49,518 nt of DNA, from positions 1-49,518 of the forward strand of contig CAJUIO010000014.1 of the NCBI GenBank assembly GCA_910586025.1. Direction: 5' to 3'. Source of the DNA: an uncultured Lachnospiraceae bacterium. Lineage in GTDB: Bacteria; Bacillota; Clostridia; Lachnospirales; Lachnospiraceae. Each line of letters starts with the position of its first letter. The first letter of the stretch is position 1. This document shows positions 17,765 to 26,580 of the stretch, one piece after another. The position numbers were made by a program, and so were the translations under genes. The notes beneath the pieces were generated by a model that worked only from the letters and a program-made list of their open reading frames with translations, was not told the DNA's origin and searched no databases.

Positions 17765-18883
17765 CTATGCCTTTCCGCCCGCTTTATAATTGTATACCGG
17801 CTTCAGTATGTCCGTGACCTCCACGGTATCCCGGATAACCTCAAGGATTTCCGAAATGGACCGGTAGGCAAAAGGGGCCTCGTCTAACGTGTCTGCGCCG
17901 ATACAGCTGCAATAGATACCTTTCATCTCATTCTTAAAGGAAGATACCGTATAATGATTTTTCACCTCGTCCCTCCTGATTCTCCTGCCGGAGCCGTGGG
18001 GAGCGGAACTGTTCCATTCCGGGCTGCCTTTTCCGGTTCCGAGAATGATACCGTCACGCATATTCACCGGTATAATGACCTTTTCCCCCTTTCCCGCAGA
18101 GATGGCTCCCTTACGCAGAATCCTCTCTCCTTCATAAGTATCCAGATAATTATGGACAGATGAAAAGCTCTCTTTTACTTTCAGCTTCATTGCTTTTGTG
18201 ATCTCCGTGATAATGATCTCCCGGTTCAGCTGTGCGTACTCCTGTGCCATTTTCACGTCCGCAATATAATCCTCCATCAGGTCCCCTTCCAGCCACGTCA
18301 CAGGATAAGGTACCTCCACTCCTCTTTCCTTCAGTCTCCCTGCCCCTTCCCTCATATAATAGTCCGTTACTTCCTTTCCAAGGTGCCTGCTTCCGGTATG
18401 GACGGTCAGGTAAAGCCCTCCCTCCCCGTCCTTATCCACCTCGATAAAGTGGTTTCCGCCTCCAAGGGTGCCAAGGCTTAAGGCTGCCTTTTCCCTGTGG
18501 ATGCTCCCTGCGCAGCAAAGCATTTCCGGATCAAACAAAGCAGCCATAGGATGGGCCTTCTGCCGGGTCTTAAAGCCGGACGGCACGCATTCCCTGACCG
18601 TCTTATCCAGCTTCTGCAGCTCCATCCTTTTTTCCTTAAGCACGGCGCAGGTCATCCCGCATCCGATGTCAATGCCGAGAAGACCCGGCATGATTCTCTT
18701 TCCTACCGTCATGGTAAGCCCTATGGTCCCCACCTTACCCGGATGGACATCCGGCATGACCCGTATCCTGCTGTTTTCCGACACCGGGTCGTCACAGATC
18801 ATCTTAAGCTGCGCCCTGGCATAATCCTCCATATCGTCCGCAAACACCTTTGCCTGTGCAAATCTTCCTTTTATTATTTCCAT
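17765..18883 (-). CDS. rtcB: RNA-splicing ligase RtcB (PrfH-associated type)
   Basis: The 372-aa protein carries RtcB signatures: LGIDIGCGMTCAVL with the metal-binding Cys, GGGNHFIEVD, VHTGSRHLGK, and SAPHGSGRRIRRD with the histidine that is guanylylated. RtcB joins 2',3'-cyclic phosphate (or 3'-phosphate) ends to 5'-OH ends. With prfH directly downstream it probably belongs to the ribosome-repair type. The start at 18883 has AAGGAAAAAGG; the frame is open to 18922, but that would read back into the terminator. A promoter, a 29-codon leader ORF and a terminator lie upstream, suggesting attenuation control. Confidence 0.92.
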   Translation of the reverse strand: MEIIKGRFAQAKVFADDMEDYARAQLKMICDDPVSENSRIRVMPDVHPGKVGTIGLTMTVGKRIMPGLLGIDIGCGMTCAVLKEKRMELQKLDKTVRECVPSGFKTRQKAHPMAALFDPEMLCCAGSIHREKAALSLGTLGGGNHFIEVDKDGEGGLYLTVHTGSRHLGKEVTDYYMREGAGRLKERGVEVPYPVTWLEGDLMEDYIADVKMAQEYAQLNREIIITEITKAMKLKVKESFSSVHNYLDTYEGERILRKGAISAGKGEKVIIPVNMRDGIILGTGKGSPEWNSSAPHGSGRRIRRDEVKNHYTVSSFKNEMKGIYCSCIGADTLDEAPFAYRSISEILEVIRDTVEVTDILKPVYNYKAGGKA

Positions 18884-18911
18884 TTCCTTTTTCCTTCCTG
18901 ATTTTAAGCGC

Positions 18912-18938
18912 AAAAAAGACACCCCGCAAAGAGGTGCC
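18912..18938 (-). terminator. Attenuator-like terminator upstream of rtcB
   Basis: On the minus strand GGCACC (18938-18933) pairs with GGGTGTC (18924-18918, one G-U pair), followed directly by six T (18917-18912). It lies between the leader ORF stop and the rtcB start, so full transcription of rtcB requires read-through. Confidence 0.6.
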
Positions 18939-18970
18939 TGAATCCTTCCTGTCTGTTTTCACATGCCCGC

Positions 18971-19060
18971 TTATGCGGCGGAAAATCCTGCGGAAAGACG
19001 GATGCGCCTTCTGCTTTTATTGCTTCTTATGAAATTGATCTGATAACGATTACCCAGCAT
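18971..19060 (-). CDS. 29-aa arginine-rich leader peptide of rtcB-prfH
   Basis: AAGGGAGGCGG is correctly spaced before the start at 19060. The peptide MLGNRYQINFIRSNKSRRRI... is very basic (six Arg plus one Lys in 29 residues). It lies about 40 bases after the predicted transcription start and 32 bases before the terminator. CCGCA near its end could pair with TGCGG in the terminator region. Leader function is inference. Confidence 0.5.
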   Translation of the reverse strand: MLGNRYQINFIRSNKSRRRIRLSAGFSAA

Positions 19061-19107
19061 GGCTTCCGCCTCCCTTCTTGCAAAATACCTTTCCGTGTTA
19101 CTTTGCT

Positions 19108-19136
19108 ATGATACCATATTTATGGAAGATTGTCAT
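19108..19136 (-). promoter_or_regulatory. Promoter of the rtcB-prfH group
   Basis: ATGACA (19136-19131), a 17-base spacer ending in TGG, and TATCAT (19113-19108) on the minus strand. The TGG before the -10 gives a partial extended -10. The -35 overlaps the last codons of the GTPase relic. Confidence 0.65.
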
Positions 19137-19797
19137 CTGCGGATTTCAACTTAACATTACCTTTTTTTCTGAAAATATGGCTGAGTATTCCTTTGATACC
19201 GCCTGCAACTGCTCCCGGAATGCCAAGAAATAAAAAGCCTTTTCAGCCCCGCTGTTAATCCCCTCGGCAACATAATCGGTCATGCTTCCAAAACTTTCCA
19301 CCACCTGTTCCTTGTAATCTTCTTCATCATTATACCGGTAATTCTCAGCTTCCGTATTGAGCCCTTCAAAAACCGCCGCACGTTTCTGGGCCGGTAAGGC
19401 ATTCAGAATATAATAAAGAAGCTTCGACAGGTTATCAGCGTCCCATCCGGCTCGTTTTTCTCATAATCCCAGTGCCTTCCTCATCTTCCTCCTGCCACAT
19501 CTCCCGGATCACCGTTTTATGGTGCTCGTCAATCTCTGTCCCGTCTCCCAGTCCTGGCGTGTCCCACAGGATCAGGTTTCCGATCCGGTATTTTTCAATA
19601 TCCCTTGTTTCCGGGTTCGACTTGCTTCCCACCTTTGCAACCTCTATGTAATCCGCTTCCGTCTGGCCGCAGGCGAACAGGGCATTGATTGTGGAGCTTT
19701 TTCCGCAGCCCGTCGCTCCTGCAAGCATGATGTTTGTCTCCGTACTGCAAAGTATTCTTAATTGATTCAGTTTTACTTTTTCCGTATCTTCTCTCAC
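19120..19797 (-). pseudogene. YfjP-like GTPase relic with internal deletions
   Basis: The GTG start at 19797 overlaps the end of the ligase gene by 4 bases. The first about 100 codons are a good GTPase N-terminus (GATGCGKSS, then DTPGLGDG). After EEDEEG the sequence jumps, out of frame, to RHWDYEKNEPDGTL, so about 55 codons with the NQAD region are gone. A second jump leads to NLSKLLYYILNALP. A third shift precedes LGIPGAVAGGIKGILSHIF, the glycine-rich C-terminus seen in the intact paralogue at 23035-24096. The translated product would stop at 19435. It is the last gene of its operon and clearly broken. Confidence 0.85.
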
Positions 19798-22010
19798 TTC
19801 CTTTTCACTTCAAGGAACAGCCTCCTTAAACCGCAGATATCCTGCGGCATGTTTTTGAGCTCTCCTGCGGCATACCGCTCCCGGAGCCATCCGTAAAATT
19901 CATTTGCCAAAGGCGTCGCAAGGGATGCCGTATTGCTTATGCTTCCCTTTTTCTTCACCTCGCAGGCGACGCTCCGCATCTGTTTCCAGAAATGATAATA
20001 AGCGGTTTTCACTTTGGTCATATATCCGTTTTCATCCTCGATCACAAAACCTTCTATCCTGCGTCCCCGGTACCGGTAGTCCTCCGCCTGCACGGTGTCA
20101 TGCCAGTCAAAGAACTCCTGCCAGGTTTCAAACACATATGCCCTTTCCTTGTGCTCCAGCCCGAACCGTTCCGCCACAGAACACATCTCCTGATAGCGGT
20201 ATTTTTCAAATTTTATCCCGTTGCGGACAATATCGAGAAGCACGAGGCGGCTCTTTGAATATTCTATGACATGGGGGTCATGCTCCATGTCGACACATTC
20301 AAACACCAGGGAAACATCCTTTTCCCTGATAAAAGCTTTCATCTCTTCCAGCTTCTCCTGTGACATCTGACAATGCAGCATTTCCTTAAACCACAGGGCA
20401 AACCTGCTGTTTGTGGTTGACTTGCAGGCAACAAGAAGATCGCCGTCATATTCATTCCAGCTCACGATTCCAAGAAAGCCGTTTTCCTTCACATAAGCCT
20501 CCACAGGAAATCGAAATCTCTGCCGCAGACTGCCAAGGCTTGTTTTCTCACTCTCCCCGATATTGAAAAATTTGTCATAAGCCCTTGCCGCCACTTTTCC
20601 TTTCGCAGTATCCAGGTATAAGCCTCTTGCCTTTACCGTCCGGCTGTTCCAGATCCGGTCCTGAAACGCCTCGTCCGTATAATTAAAAGAAGAAATATTT
20701 CCAAACTTTTTTTCCACAATATATTTATTGTGCCTGAAAGCAACCAGCACATCCGCTATCGGATTTTCTGCCAGCGCCTGATGCTCCTTTTCTATTTCCG
20801 GATTTTTGTAAATATCATTCTTTACCTCTGCCGGATGCACGCCGTCATGATCTATTTGAAGACACCTTAAAAATCCGCCATACTCAACCCCGCCCTCCAG
20901 GTTAAATACCCTCTCTTTTCCCGTAAGAGCCACTCCTTTAGGATTCCTGTGCCCGTGAATCTGAAAACAGTTATCCGGCGTGTTCCTGCTAAATGCCGCA
21001 GCTGCTTTTTCGGCATCATTAAAGCTTCCGGCGCCTTTAATCATCTGATCTGTGGCCACCAGTGAAAGATTCCCGGGCAGCGTGCTTAAGCCTCCGTGTG
21101 TGACAAGATAGGTTTTTCCGTCATACAGATAATACGCACACTGGCCGAACCGGCGGTAAAGATTCCGTACCTCCTTTTTACTAATCCCAGCCTCCTCAAG
21201 CTCCGGGGCCGTAAACAGTTCAAACTCTGTCGCCGTTTTTCCGGTATTGTCCTGGCAGATTTCCCCGTTCGCCCACTGCCACAGCCATTTTTCATGATTT
21301 CCCTCCAGAAGAAGCACGTTTTTCTTTTCCATAATGGAAATCAGGAATTTTACCACCTCTGCATTTTCTATTCCCCGGTCAACGTAATCCCCGGTGAATA
21401 TATACATCTCGTCATCCTTTAACCCGCCATTGTCCGAAAAGTACTTCTGCAAAGGAGTGCCGCACCCGTGAATGTCTCCGATATGATGGACTTTTCTGTA
21501 ATGGGAAAAGTCCTGTATTTTCAGCCACACGGTATCTAATTCCTCCGGCCTGATTTCCTTTATGCCTGATGGTACCTTCTGCGTGGAAAACCTTGCATAC
21601 ATGGTATCGATCACCCGCTCCGGAACCCTCTTAAAGGGCTCTCTTTGAGCATTTCGTCTTTTTACCTCTTCCACCGGAATATCCGTAAAATCTACACAAT
21701 AAGCCCTATAACGGAATTCCCCGCACAGCTCCTTATATCTGTTCAGTTCCGAAGCCCTTGAATTCGTGGCATCCACCACGGTAAAATCTCCCCGCTGCAT
21801 CCTGCTCCGCAAAATACGGAAAAAGGTCTTCCATACGGCATTGTCATTCTCCTGGCTGACGCATTCCATCCCTTCCGCATCCATAACCGGGCTCTGATAC
21901 ATGAGCCTTATTTCATCTGTGGACAACGTGTAGGGTTTCAAATCATTTTCCTCCACCCACGTGGATTTTCCGCATCCCGGAGCGCCACGCAGCAGCAATA
22001 AAATACGCAT
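19794..22010 (-). CDS. Three-domain RNA repair enzyme: polynucleotide kinase, metallophosphatase, Rnl1-like RNA ligase
   Basis: The 738-aa protein has three modules in order. Kinase: P-loop GAPGCGKST (residues 9-17). Calcineurin-type phosphatase: GDIHG (178-182), GDYVDRG (207-213), GNHE (237-240), THGG (304-307), HGH (352-354). RNA ligase: KENG (508-511) as the nucleotidyl-lysine motif, preceded by ARGLYLD and ARAYDKFFN, which resemble the CRGIMFE and EKFFN motifs of T4 Rnl1. Together they would phosphorylate 5'-OH ends, remove 3' phosphates and seal. The start at 22010 has AAAAGGAGG. It lies between a protein of unknown function and a GTPase relic. Nucleic-acid target unknown; tRNA or rRNA breaks are likely. 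Confidence 0.88.
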   Translation of the reverse strand: MRILLLLRGAPGCGKSTWVEENDLKPYTLSTDEIRLMYQSPVMDAEGMECVSQENDNAVWKTFFRILRSRMQRGDFTVVDATNSRASELNRYKELCGEFRYRAYCVDFTDIPVEEVKRRNAQREPFKRVPERVIDTMYARFSTQKVPSGIKEIRPEELDTVWLKIQDFSHYRKVHHIGDIHGCGTPLQKYFSDNGGLKDDEMYIFTGDYVDRGIENAEVVKFLISIMEKKNVLLLEGNHEKWLWQWANGEICQDNTGKTATEFELFTAPELEEAGISKKEVRNLYRRFGQCAYYLYDGKTYLVTHGGLSTLPGNLSLVATDQMIKGAGSFNDAEKAAAAFSRNTPDNCFQIHGHRNPKGVALTGKERVFNLEGGVEYGGFLRCLQIDHDGVHPAEVKNDIYKNPEIEKEHQALAENPIADVLVAFRHNKYIVEKKFGNISSFNYTDEAFQDRIWNSRTVKARGLYLDTAKGKVAARAYDKFFNIGESEKTSLGSLRQRFRFPVEAYVKENGFLGIVSWNEYDGDLLVACKSTTNSRFALWFKEMLHCQMSQEKLEEMKAFIREKDVSLVFECVDMEHDPHVIEYSKSRLVLLDIVRNGIKFEKYRYQEMCSVAERFGLEHKERAYVFETWQEFFDWHDTVQAEDYRYRGRRIEGFVIEDENGYMTKVKTAYYHFWKQMRSVACEVKKKGSISNTASLATPLANEFYGWLRERYAAGELKNMPQDICGLRRLFLEVKRK

Positions 22011-22029
22011 CTTGATTCCTCCTTTTCGT

Positions 22030-23001
22030 CTAAAACAAAACATGGTGCGGATGAAGCCCGGTTCCCGTGATCGGGGATATCCTTTTTGATTCCAGGTAAT
22101 CCTCCTGCCTTCTTGCGCAGGCATCAAAAATATACTGAAAGGATCCCGGCCTTCCCTGCAGGATCTTCCGCATCTCCAGGGCGGCCCCTTCTATTACATC
22201 TTCTGTCTCTTCATCTATAGAGGTGTACTCAAAATCCAGCGGATTGACCCATTCGTCCATGTCCCATATCCTGCCCGTGCGCCTGCTGATCATTGTACAG
22301 TTTATTCCAATATCCGTGGCATCTGCCCATGGGGCTATCCGCTTTTGGCGTTCTTTTTCTTCCTCCCGGTCCATATTCATAATGTATAGGGTTTCATCAT
22401 CTTCCTCCATTAAGAGGATGTCTCCTTTTTTGAATGGGTGCGGGTAGTAAAAATATTCCTCCGCAAAAGACTTTTTCCAGTCCTCATCTTCTTCCAGCCG
22501 GTACCGTACATCGTACAGTTCCCCTTCCCTGTCGTACTTTGCGCATCCGGCCGCATCCTCCATGGTATCACGATATTCTTCTGTGAAAGGGGCCTGCGTC
22601 TTGTCCATGACATGAAATTTTTCTATTTTATACCAATCTATGTCCTTTCCCTTGCATTTTATCTCCTGGATAACCGAGAGGGCAAGCTCAAAACCGCTGA
22701 AGTGACCGCTCTCTATGTAATCATCATCACGCTCATACTTTACGGAAAGTCTGTATATATCTCCCGGTACGGACTTTTTCAGCCTTTCATATAAATCTTC
22801 TTCCCTGCTGACATACATCCCTATTTCGCCTTTAAGGCTGGCATCCTTGGTCTGCGCCTGAAGCTCCCTTAGGGAACTGTGGATCTCTCCCACATTGAAC
22901 CCGCCATTACATATCCGGGCCGCTATCATCCTGTCAGGCAGAATGATTCCTTTCTCTTTATAATACTTTTTTATTGCATTTGAACCTATATAATCTATCA
23001 T
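22030..23001 (-). CDS. 323-aa protein of unknown function, GTPase/ligase operon
   Basis: No family is recognised. It begins MIDYIGSNAIKKYYKEKG and is rich in Glu/Asp and aromatic residues, with no signal peptide or membrane helix. Its N-terminus resembles that of the 24397-25239 product (VIRSEEIREYYRKED), so the two may be distant paralogues. It sits between an intact GTPase gene and the RNA-repair gene (19 bases), with AAGGAGAG before the start. A regulatory or substrate-recognition role with either partner is possible. Confidence 0.65.
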   Translation of the reverse strand: MIDYIGSNAIKKYYKEKGIILPDRMIAARICNGGFNVGEIHSSLRELQAQTKDASLKGEIGMYVSREEDLYERLKKSVPGDIYRLSVKYERDDDYIESGHFSGFELALSVIQEIKCKGKDIDWYKIEKFHVMDKTQAPFTEEYRDTMEDAAGCAKYDREGELYDVRYRLEEDEDWKKSFAEEYFYYPHPFKKGDILLMEEDDETLYIMNMDREEEKERQKRIAPWADATDIGINCTMISRRTGRIWDMDEWVNPLDFEYTSIDEETEDVIEGAALEMRKILQGRPGSFQYIFDACARRQEDYLESKRISPITGTGLHPHHVLF

Positions 23002-23034
23002 CTTCTCTCCTTTTTTACTGCTCCATTATATTTA

Positions 23035-24096
23035 TCAGAATATGCTGTCAAATATCCCATGGATAAATCCGACTATTCCACCTGCTACACATCCGACCAC
23101 CATCCCTGGAACTCCCAAAATGGCATGTCCTATTACCGCACCGTTATTGATACCGTCAGCAATACAAGTGGTCATGTCGTCAAAGCTGCTTTTCATCTCC
23201 TCTTTATAATCCGTTTCATCATCATTGTATTGGTAAACTTCAGGATCATCATTTATGCCTTTTATTACTGCCATGCGTTTTCTGGCAGGCATGGCGTTTA
23301 ATAGATACAGCAGCAGCTTTGAAATGTTATAAGGATATACTCTGTCTCCTGATTCTTCTTTATATCCCGCACAATAATAGACAGGATTTATTTCTATTCC
23401 TGATTCCGTCCAAATCCTCTGCTTGATAGACTTCACCTTTTCATCCAGAAACTTTTTTAATGTCTCGTCCGGCTTATTATTTTCATAATCCCAATGCCTT
23501 CCTGTCTTCATAGCAATGTCCGCCTGATTTAACGCAATAAGAATGCGGTTTGTATCATCACGCAATTCCGGAATAATCACATTGTTCAATATTTTATAAG
23601 AAGTTCCAAGATCTTTCGCAGAACCGTCAAGGATAACAAGCACTAAGTCGATCAAGGCATTCCCTTCTGCATCTTCCTCCCTCAAAAGTTCCTCTATGAC
23701 TTCCTTATGGTGAAGGTCAATCTCTGTGCCATCCCCAAGGCCTGGAGTATCCCATAAAGTAAGATTTCCAATCCTATACCTCTCTATGTCCTTTGTTTCA
23801 GGTTCTGCTTTGCTCCCGACTTTGGCGATTTCAACATATCCATCATCTTCCGCTTCCTTTGGATGGCTGCAGACAAACAGGGCATTGATAGTGGAACTTT
23901 TTCCACATCCTGTTGCACCTACCAGCATAATATTCGTTTCGGTATTGTACAGTGTCCGGAGATTTTTTAACATAACCTTTTTACTGCTCTCATCTGTGTC
24001 GCTTTTAATTATTTCTTCTTCCAGGACATCACAGAGAATATCTATATTTTCATTAATGGAACGGTTTTCTTTTTTCTCTGGTATAAAATTCTTCAT
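23035..24096 (-). CDS. YfjP/YeeP-like GTPase with glycine-zipper C-terminus
   Basis: The 353-aa protein has G1 GATGCGKSS (60-68), G3 DTPGLGD (116-122) and NQAD (190-193) in place of the usual NKxD. The same NQAD occurs in the two other intact paralogues, so guanine recognition may be altered. The C-terminus (about 312-350) is a Gly/Ala-rich hydrophobic run typical of membrane-inserting glycine zippers. The layout resembles E. coli prophage GTPases of the YfjP/YeeP/YkfA group, whose roles are poorly known. It has TAGGAG upstream and follows a 31-aa ORF. Confidence 0.82.
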   Translation of the reverse strand: MKNFIPEKKENRSINENIDILCDVLEEEIIKSDTDESSKKVMLKNLRTLYNTETNIMLVGATGCGKSSTINALFVCSHPKEAEDDGYVEIAKVGSKAEPETKDIERYRIGNLTLWDTPGLGDGTEIDLHHKEVIEELLREEDAEGNALIDLVLVILDGSAKDLGTSYKILNNVIIPELRDDTNRILIALNQADIAMKTGRHWDYENNKPDETLKKFLDEKVKSIKQRIWTESGIEINPVYYCAGYKEESGDRVYPYNISKLLLYLLNAMPARKRMAVIKGINDDPEVYQYNDDETDYKEEMKSSFDDMTTCIADGINNGAVIGHAILGVPGMVVGCVAGGIVGFIHGIFDSIF

Positions 24097-24107
24097 TATT
24101 AAATCTC

Positions 24108-24203
24108 CTACATTTTTAAAAATTCCTGTGTGGATGTTCCCATGTCTTTATTTTCCCTATCTTTTTCGTTCAATTCTTTTGCACTGTTTACTTTTTCTTC
24201 CAT
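24108..24203 (-). CDS. 31-aa charged peptide upstream of the GTPase
   Basis: MEEKVNSAKELNEKDREN... ends 11 bases before the GTPase start, and GAAAGGATG precedes it. It is helical and highly charged. It may be a genuine small gene or a leftover of the relic just upstream. Confidence 0.4.
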   Translation of the reverse strand: MEEKVNSAKELNEKDRENKDMGTSTQEFLKM

Positions 24204-24391
24204 GTCTCTTTCATCCTTTCTGCTGACACATTTCTTAATGCTTCATTACCCTGCATAATATTGGTTTGCGCATTATACAGTGCCCTAAGGCGCTTCAGCA
24301 TGTTTTCTCTTTCCATTTGCCTCATTAATAAAGTCCTCATGGTCTTTGAAAAATCTCCCCTGCCGGAAATACTCCCTCCTCTGTTTGGCAA
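24188..24391 (-). pseudogene. Fragment of another GTPase N-terminus
   Basis: The 67-codon frame contains MLKRLRALYNAQTNIM, which matches MLKNLRTLYNTETNIM of the intact GTPase at 23035-24096 just before its P-loop. The P-loop and everything after are missing; an unrelated QGNEALRNVSAE tail follows. It is a deletion relic lying 5 bases after the 24397 gene. Confidence 0.7.
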
Positions 24392-24396
24392 TCCGT

Positions 24397-25239
24397 TTAC
24401 GCCCGCTCGATAAAGTCCAGCGAGCTGTATTCACTTGTCAGATCAATCCTTGAATAAGACAGATCAATACTCTCGTTTCCGACATTTAAGAAATGATACC
24501 AGCAGCCGTTTCCATCCTTTTCACTTTCCAGTATGCCGTAAACGGGTTCCTTCATAAATGGAAGGAAAAGCTTCAGCCTGCTCCCGTTCTCAAACGGCAG
24601 TGGATGCCGCATGGAATACTCGCAAAACCGTTCCGCTGTGTCCGCACTCACTCCCTGCGCTTTCAGTTCCTCTTCCCTCACGGACAAGTCCTTGATCTGC
24701 CATTTATCATCTAACCAGAACAGGCTGAAGCAGAACGCCTCCTTTACTTTCCCGTTCTGCGGAATCTGCAGCACGGTCACCCGGCCGAAAACCATTTCCT
24801 CCATCCCTCCGTATATTTTTGTCAGTTCCCCCTCCGCTTCTTCCACCGTGTCAAAAGCTCCCCCAAGGACGCCAGGAACAATAATCCTGCCCTCATCATA
24901 ACCCTGCTCCACATATTCCAGCAGTAAAACCGTTCTCACGTCCGGGTGGTGGATCTTCCCAATATATTTCTCGTAAACGCGGCGCATCTCGTCCACCCTC
25001 CGGCTTTCCTCTCTGCCGCAGGCACGGGACAGTTCCTTCAGCAGGGCCGCTTTCTGCTCCACCGAAGTGTAACTGTGCAGGATAAGCTGCTCCTTTTCAA
25101 AGATTCCCAGAGGATCTTCTTTCCTATAATATTCCCGGATCTCCTCGGACCGTATCACGCCGTATACGTCAAACGCATCATCTCTGTCCGCATTTTCAGA
25201 TTCCCGTCCCGAAATCTTTTCTTCCATGAGCTTCCTCAT
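24397..25239 (-). CDS. 280-aa protein of unknown function, first full-size gene of the GTPase/ligase operon
   Basis: No family is recognised. It is soluble and acidic, with a conserved-looking segment IRSEEIREYYRKED near the N-terminus that recalls the 22030-23001 product. The ATG at 25239 is preferred to a GTG at 25251 because GGAGGAGG is 8 bases away. The genes downstream are a GTPase fragment, an intact GTPase, the paralogue-like protein and the RNA-repair enzyme. A 27-codon ORF with its own ribosome site lies just upstream. Confidence 0.6.
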   Translation of the reverse strand: MRKLMEEKISGRESENADRDDAFDVYGVIRSEEIREYYRKEDPLGIFEKEQLILHSYTSVEQKAALLKELSRACGREESRRVDEMRRVYEKYIGKIHHPDVRTVLLLEYVEQGYDEGRIIVPGVLGGAFDTVEEAEGELTKIYGGMEEMVFGRVTVLQIPQNGKVKEAFCFSLFWLDDKWQIKDLSVREEELKAQGVSADTAERFCEYSMRHPLPFENGSRLKLFLPFMKEPVYGILESEKDGNGCWYHFLNVGNESIDLSYSRIDLTSEYSSLDFIERA

Positions 25240-25261
25240 TATAAAATCCACCTCCTCCTTT

Positions 25262-25345
25262 TCATTTCCTCCCGTTTAAGGAGGCCTCGCAATTCCTCTC
25301 TTCCAAATCAGCACAAAGAATTCTGACTTTCTTTACCTCTCCCAT
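25262..25345 (-). CDS. 27-aa leader-like ORF
   Basis: GGGGAGG precedes the ATG at 25345. The product MGEVKKVRILCADLEERNCE... contains two cysteines and ends 22 bases before the next gene start, inside whose ribosome site it almost ends. It could be a leader or coupling peptide. Confidence 0.45.
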   Translation of the reverse strand: MGEVKKVRILCADLEERNCEASLNGRK

Positions 25346-25415
25346 ACTTTTTCCTCCCCGTTTGTTTTTCTGCTCCGCCGTCCGTAAACTTATGAACAGG
25401 GCTGATTCTAAGATT

Positions 25416-25447
25416 AGTATAAAAACCATGCATGACATATCCTGTCA
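25416..25447 (-). promoter_or_regulatory. Candidate promoter with palindromic operator
   Basis: TATACT (25421-25416 on minus) is a good -10. No clear -35 is present; instead the perfect repeat TGACA-N5-TGTCA (25433-25447) occupies that area. Weak -35 plus operator suggests activator or repressor control, possibly by the WYL protein encoded next door. Confidence 0.4.
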
Positions 25448-25474
25448 CCTTTTAAAAATTTTTACGGACAATAG

Positions 25475-25505
25475 AAAAAACCCGGAATAATTCCCCGGGT
25501 TTTTT
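25475..25505. terminator. Bidirectional terminator after the WYL gene
   Basis: AACCCGG and CCGGGTT form the stem, flanked by A6 on the left and T6 on the right. It fits the end of the leftward WYL gene (stop at 25555) and separates the two GTPase operons. Apart from the features listed, the 303-base gap 25252-25554 shows nothing else. Confidence 0.8.
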
Positions 25506-25554
25506 CCTGATGCTTCATAACTATGATATATTATTTCATTTTTGGCTTATGCGT

Positions 25555-26568
25555 TCAGCCGTAGAGCCTCGCTGTCTCCTGTGCCTGCCTCTTCATTTCC
25601 TGCCGCAGGCTTTCCGGCCGGAGCACCTCGACCCTGCTTCCCTGGCTTAAAAGCCACATGACGATCCCTTTCCCGTACACCTCCGCATTGATCGTGTATT
25701 CATGCTCCTTCTGTTCAACCACATATGCTGTCGGCAGCCTGTCAAGCACCGGCTCCGGGTTTTCTCCGTAAAATTTCAGCTGGATTCTCATCAGTTCCCC
25801 GGCATACATGAACTGGATCCGCTTGCGGAATTCCCCTTCCTCAAACCGGTCCGCATAAGACACCTGGAATTTCTCCCCCGTCTCCCGGTATTCCCTGATT
25901 CGGTCAATGCGGAAGACCGCCGGGTAATCGTATTTGTGGACGCAGCCTCCCGTCCCGTCCGGCTCGACGATAAAGGCGTTCAGATAAAAGTAATACTCGG
26001 AAAAAAGAATTGCCACCGGCTCTATCTTCCGTGTGACGGTCTCTTCTGCATGATCCCCTCTGGAATACCGGATCTCCATAAGGTTGTGCTCCTTGATGTC
26101 CGTGCCGATCTCCCATAGCCTGTCGGGTATGCGGGTCTTGTGGCGCAGCTCCACGTAATGGAACTGCTCGTTGGAGATCAGTTCCCTGACAAGTTTCATG
26201 TTTTTCAACGGGACGCAGCCCTCTATCATCTTTTCCAGAATCGTGTCAATCTCTTTTTTAGTAAAGGCACGGCTCGCAAGCAGAATCTTACTCACCGCAA
26301 GGATCTCGCTGTTTGACATCATGGAGCCCTCCGCCCCGGTCATAACAAAGCCCTTCCGGCCCCGGTCATACTCTATGGCCCTTCCATCCAGAGAATTCTC
26401 CGTTCTGTATTCATCCAGGAACGCACGGATGTCGTCAATGTCACGCTGTATGGAACGCTCGTCCACGCCAGATTTCCCCGCCTCCTCTGATTTGTTGACT
26501 ACTTTTCCCTCGCACAGGCGCACATAAATGTCAAGCATCCTGAAATTTTTTGATGATTTCGTCCGCAT
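25555..26568 (-). CDS. WYL-domain transcriptional regulator
   Basis: The 337-aa protein has an N-terminal winged helix (MLDIYVRLCEGKVVNKSE, then DERSIQRDIDDIRAFL) and a WYL domain in the second half (FSEYYFYLNAFIVEPDG and the following VFRIDRIREYRETG). A WCX-like C-terminus (KGIVMWLLSQGSRVEVLRPE) follows. WYL regulators sense ligands, probably nucleic acids, and often control defence islands. It is the last gene of the small protein-GTPase-GTPase-NERD helicase operon, with GGGAGG before the start. Confidence 0.85.
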   Translation of the reverse strand: MRTKSSKNFRMLDIYVRLCEGKVVNKSEEAGKSGVDERSIQRDIDDIRAFLDEYRTENSLDGRAIEYDRGRKGFVMTGAEGSMMSNSEILAVSKILLASRAFTKKEIDTILEKMIEGCVPLKNMKLVRELISNEQFHYVELRHKTRIPDRLWEIGTDIKEHNLMEIRYSRGDHAEETVTRKIEPVAILFSEYYFYLNAFIVEPDGTGGCVHKYDYPAVFRIDRIREYRETGEKFQVSYADRFEEGEFRKRIQFMYAGELMRIQLKFYGENPEPVLDRLPTAYVVEQKEHEYTINAEVYGKGIVMWLLSQGSRVEVLRPESLRQEMKRQAQETARLYG

Positions 26569-26580
26569 AAAAAGCCTCCC

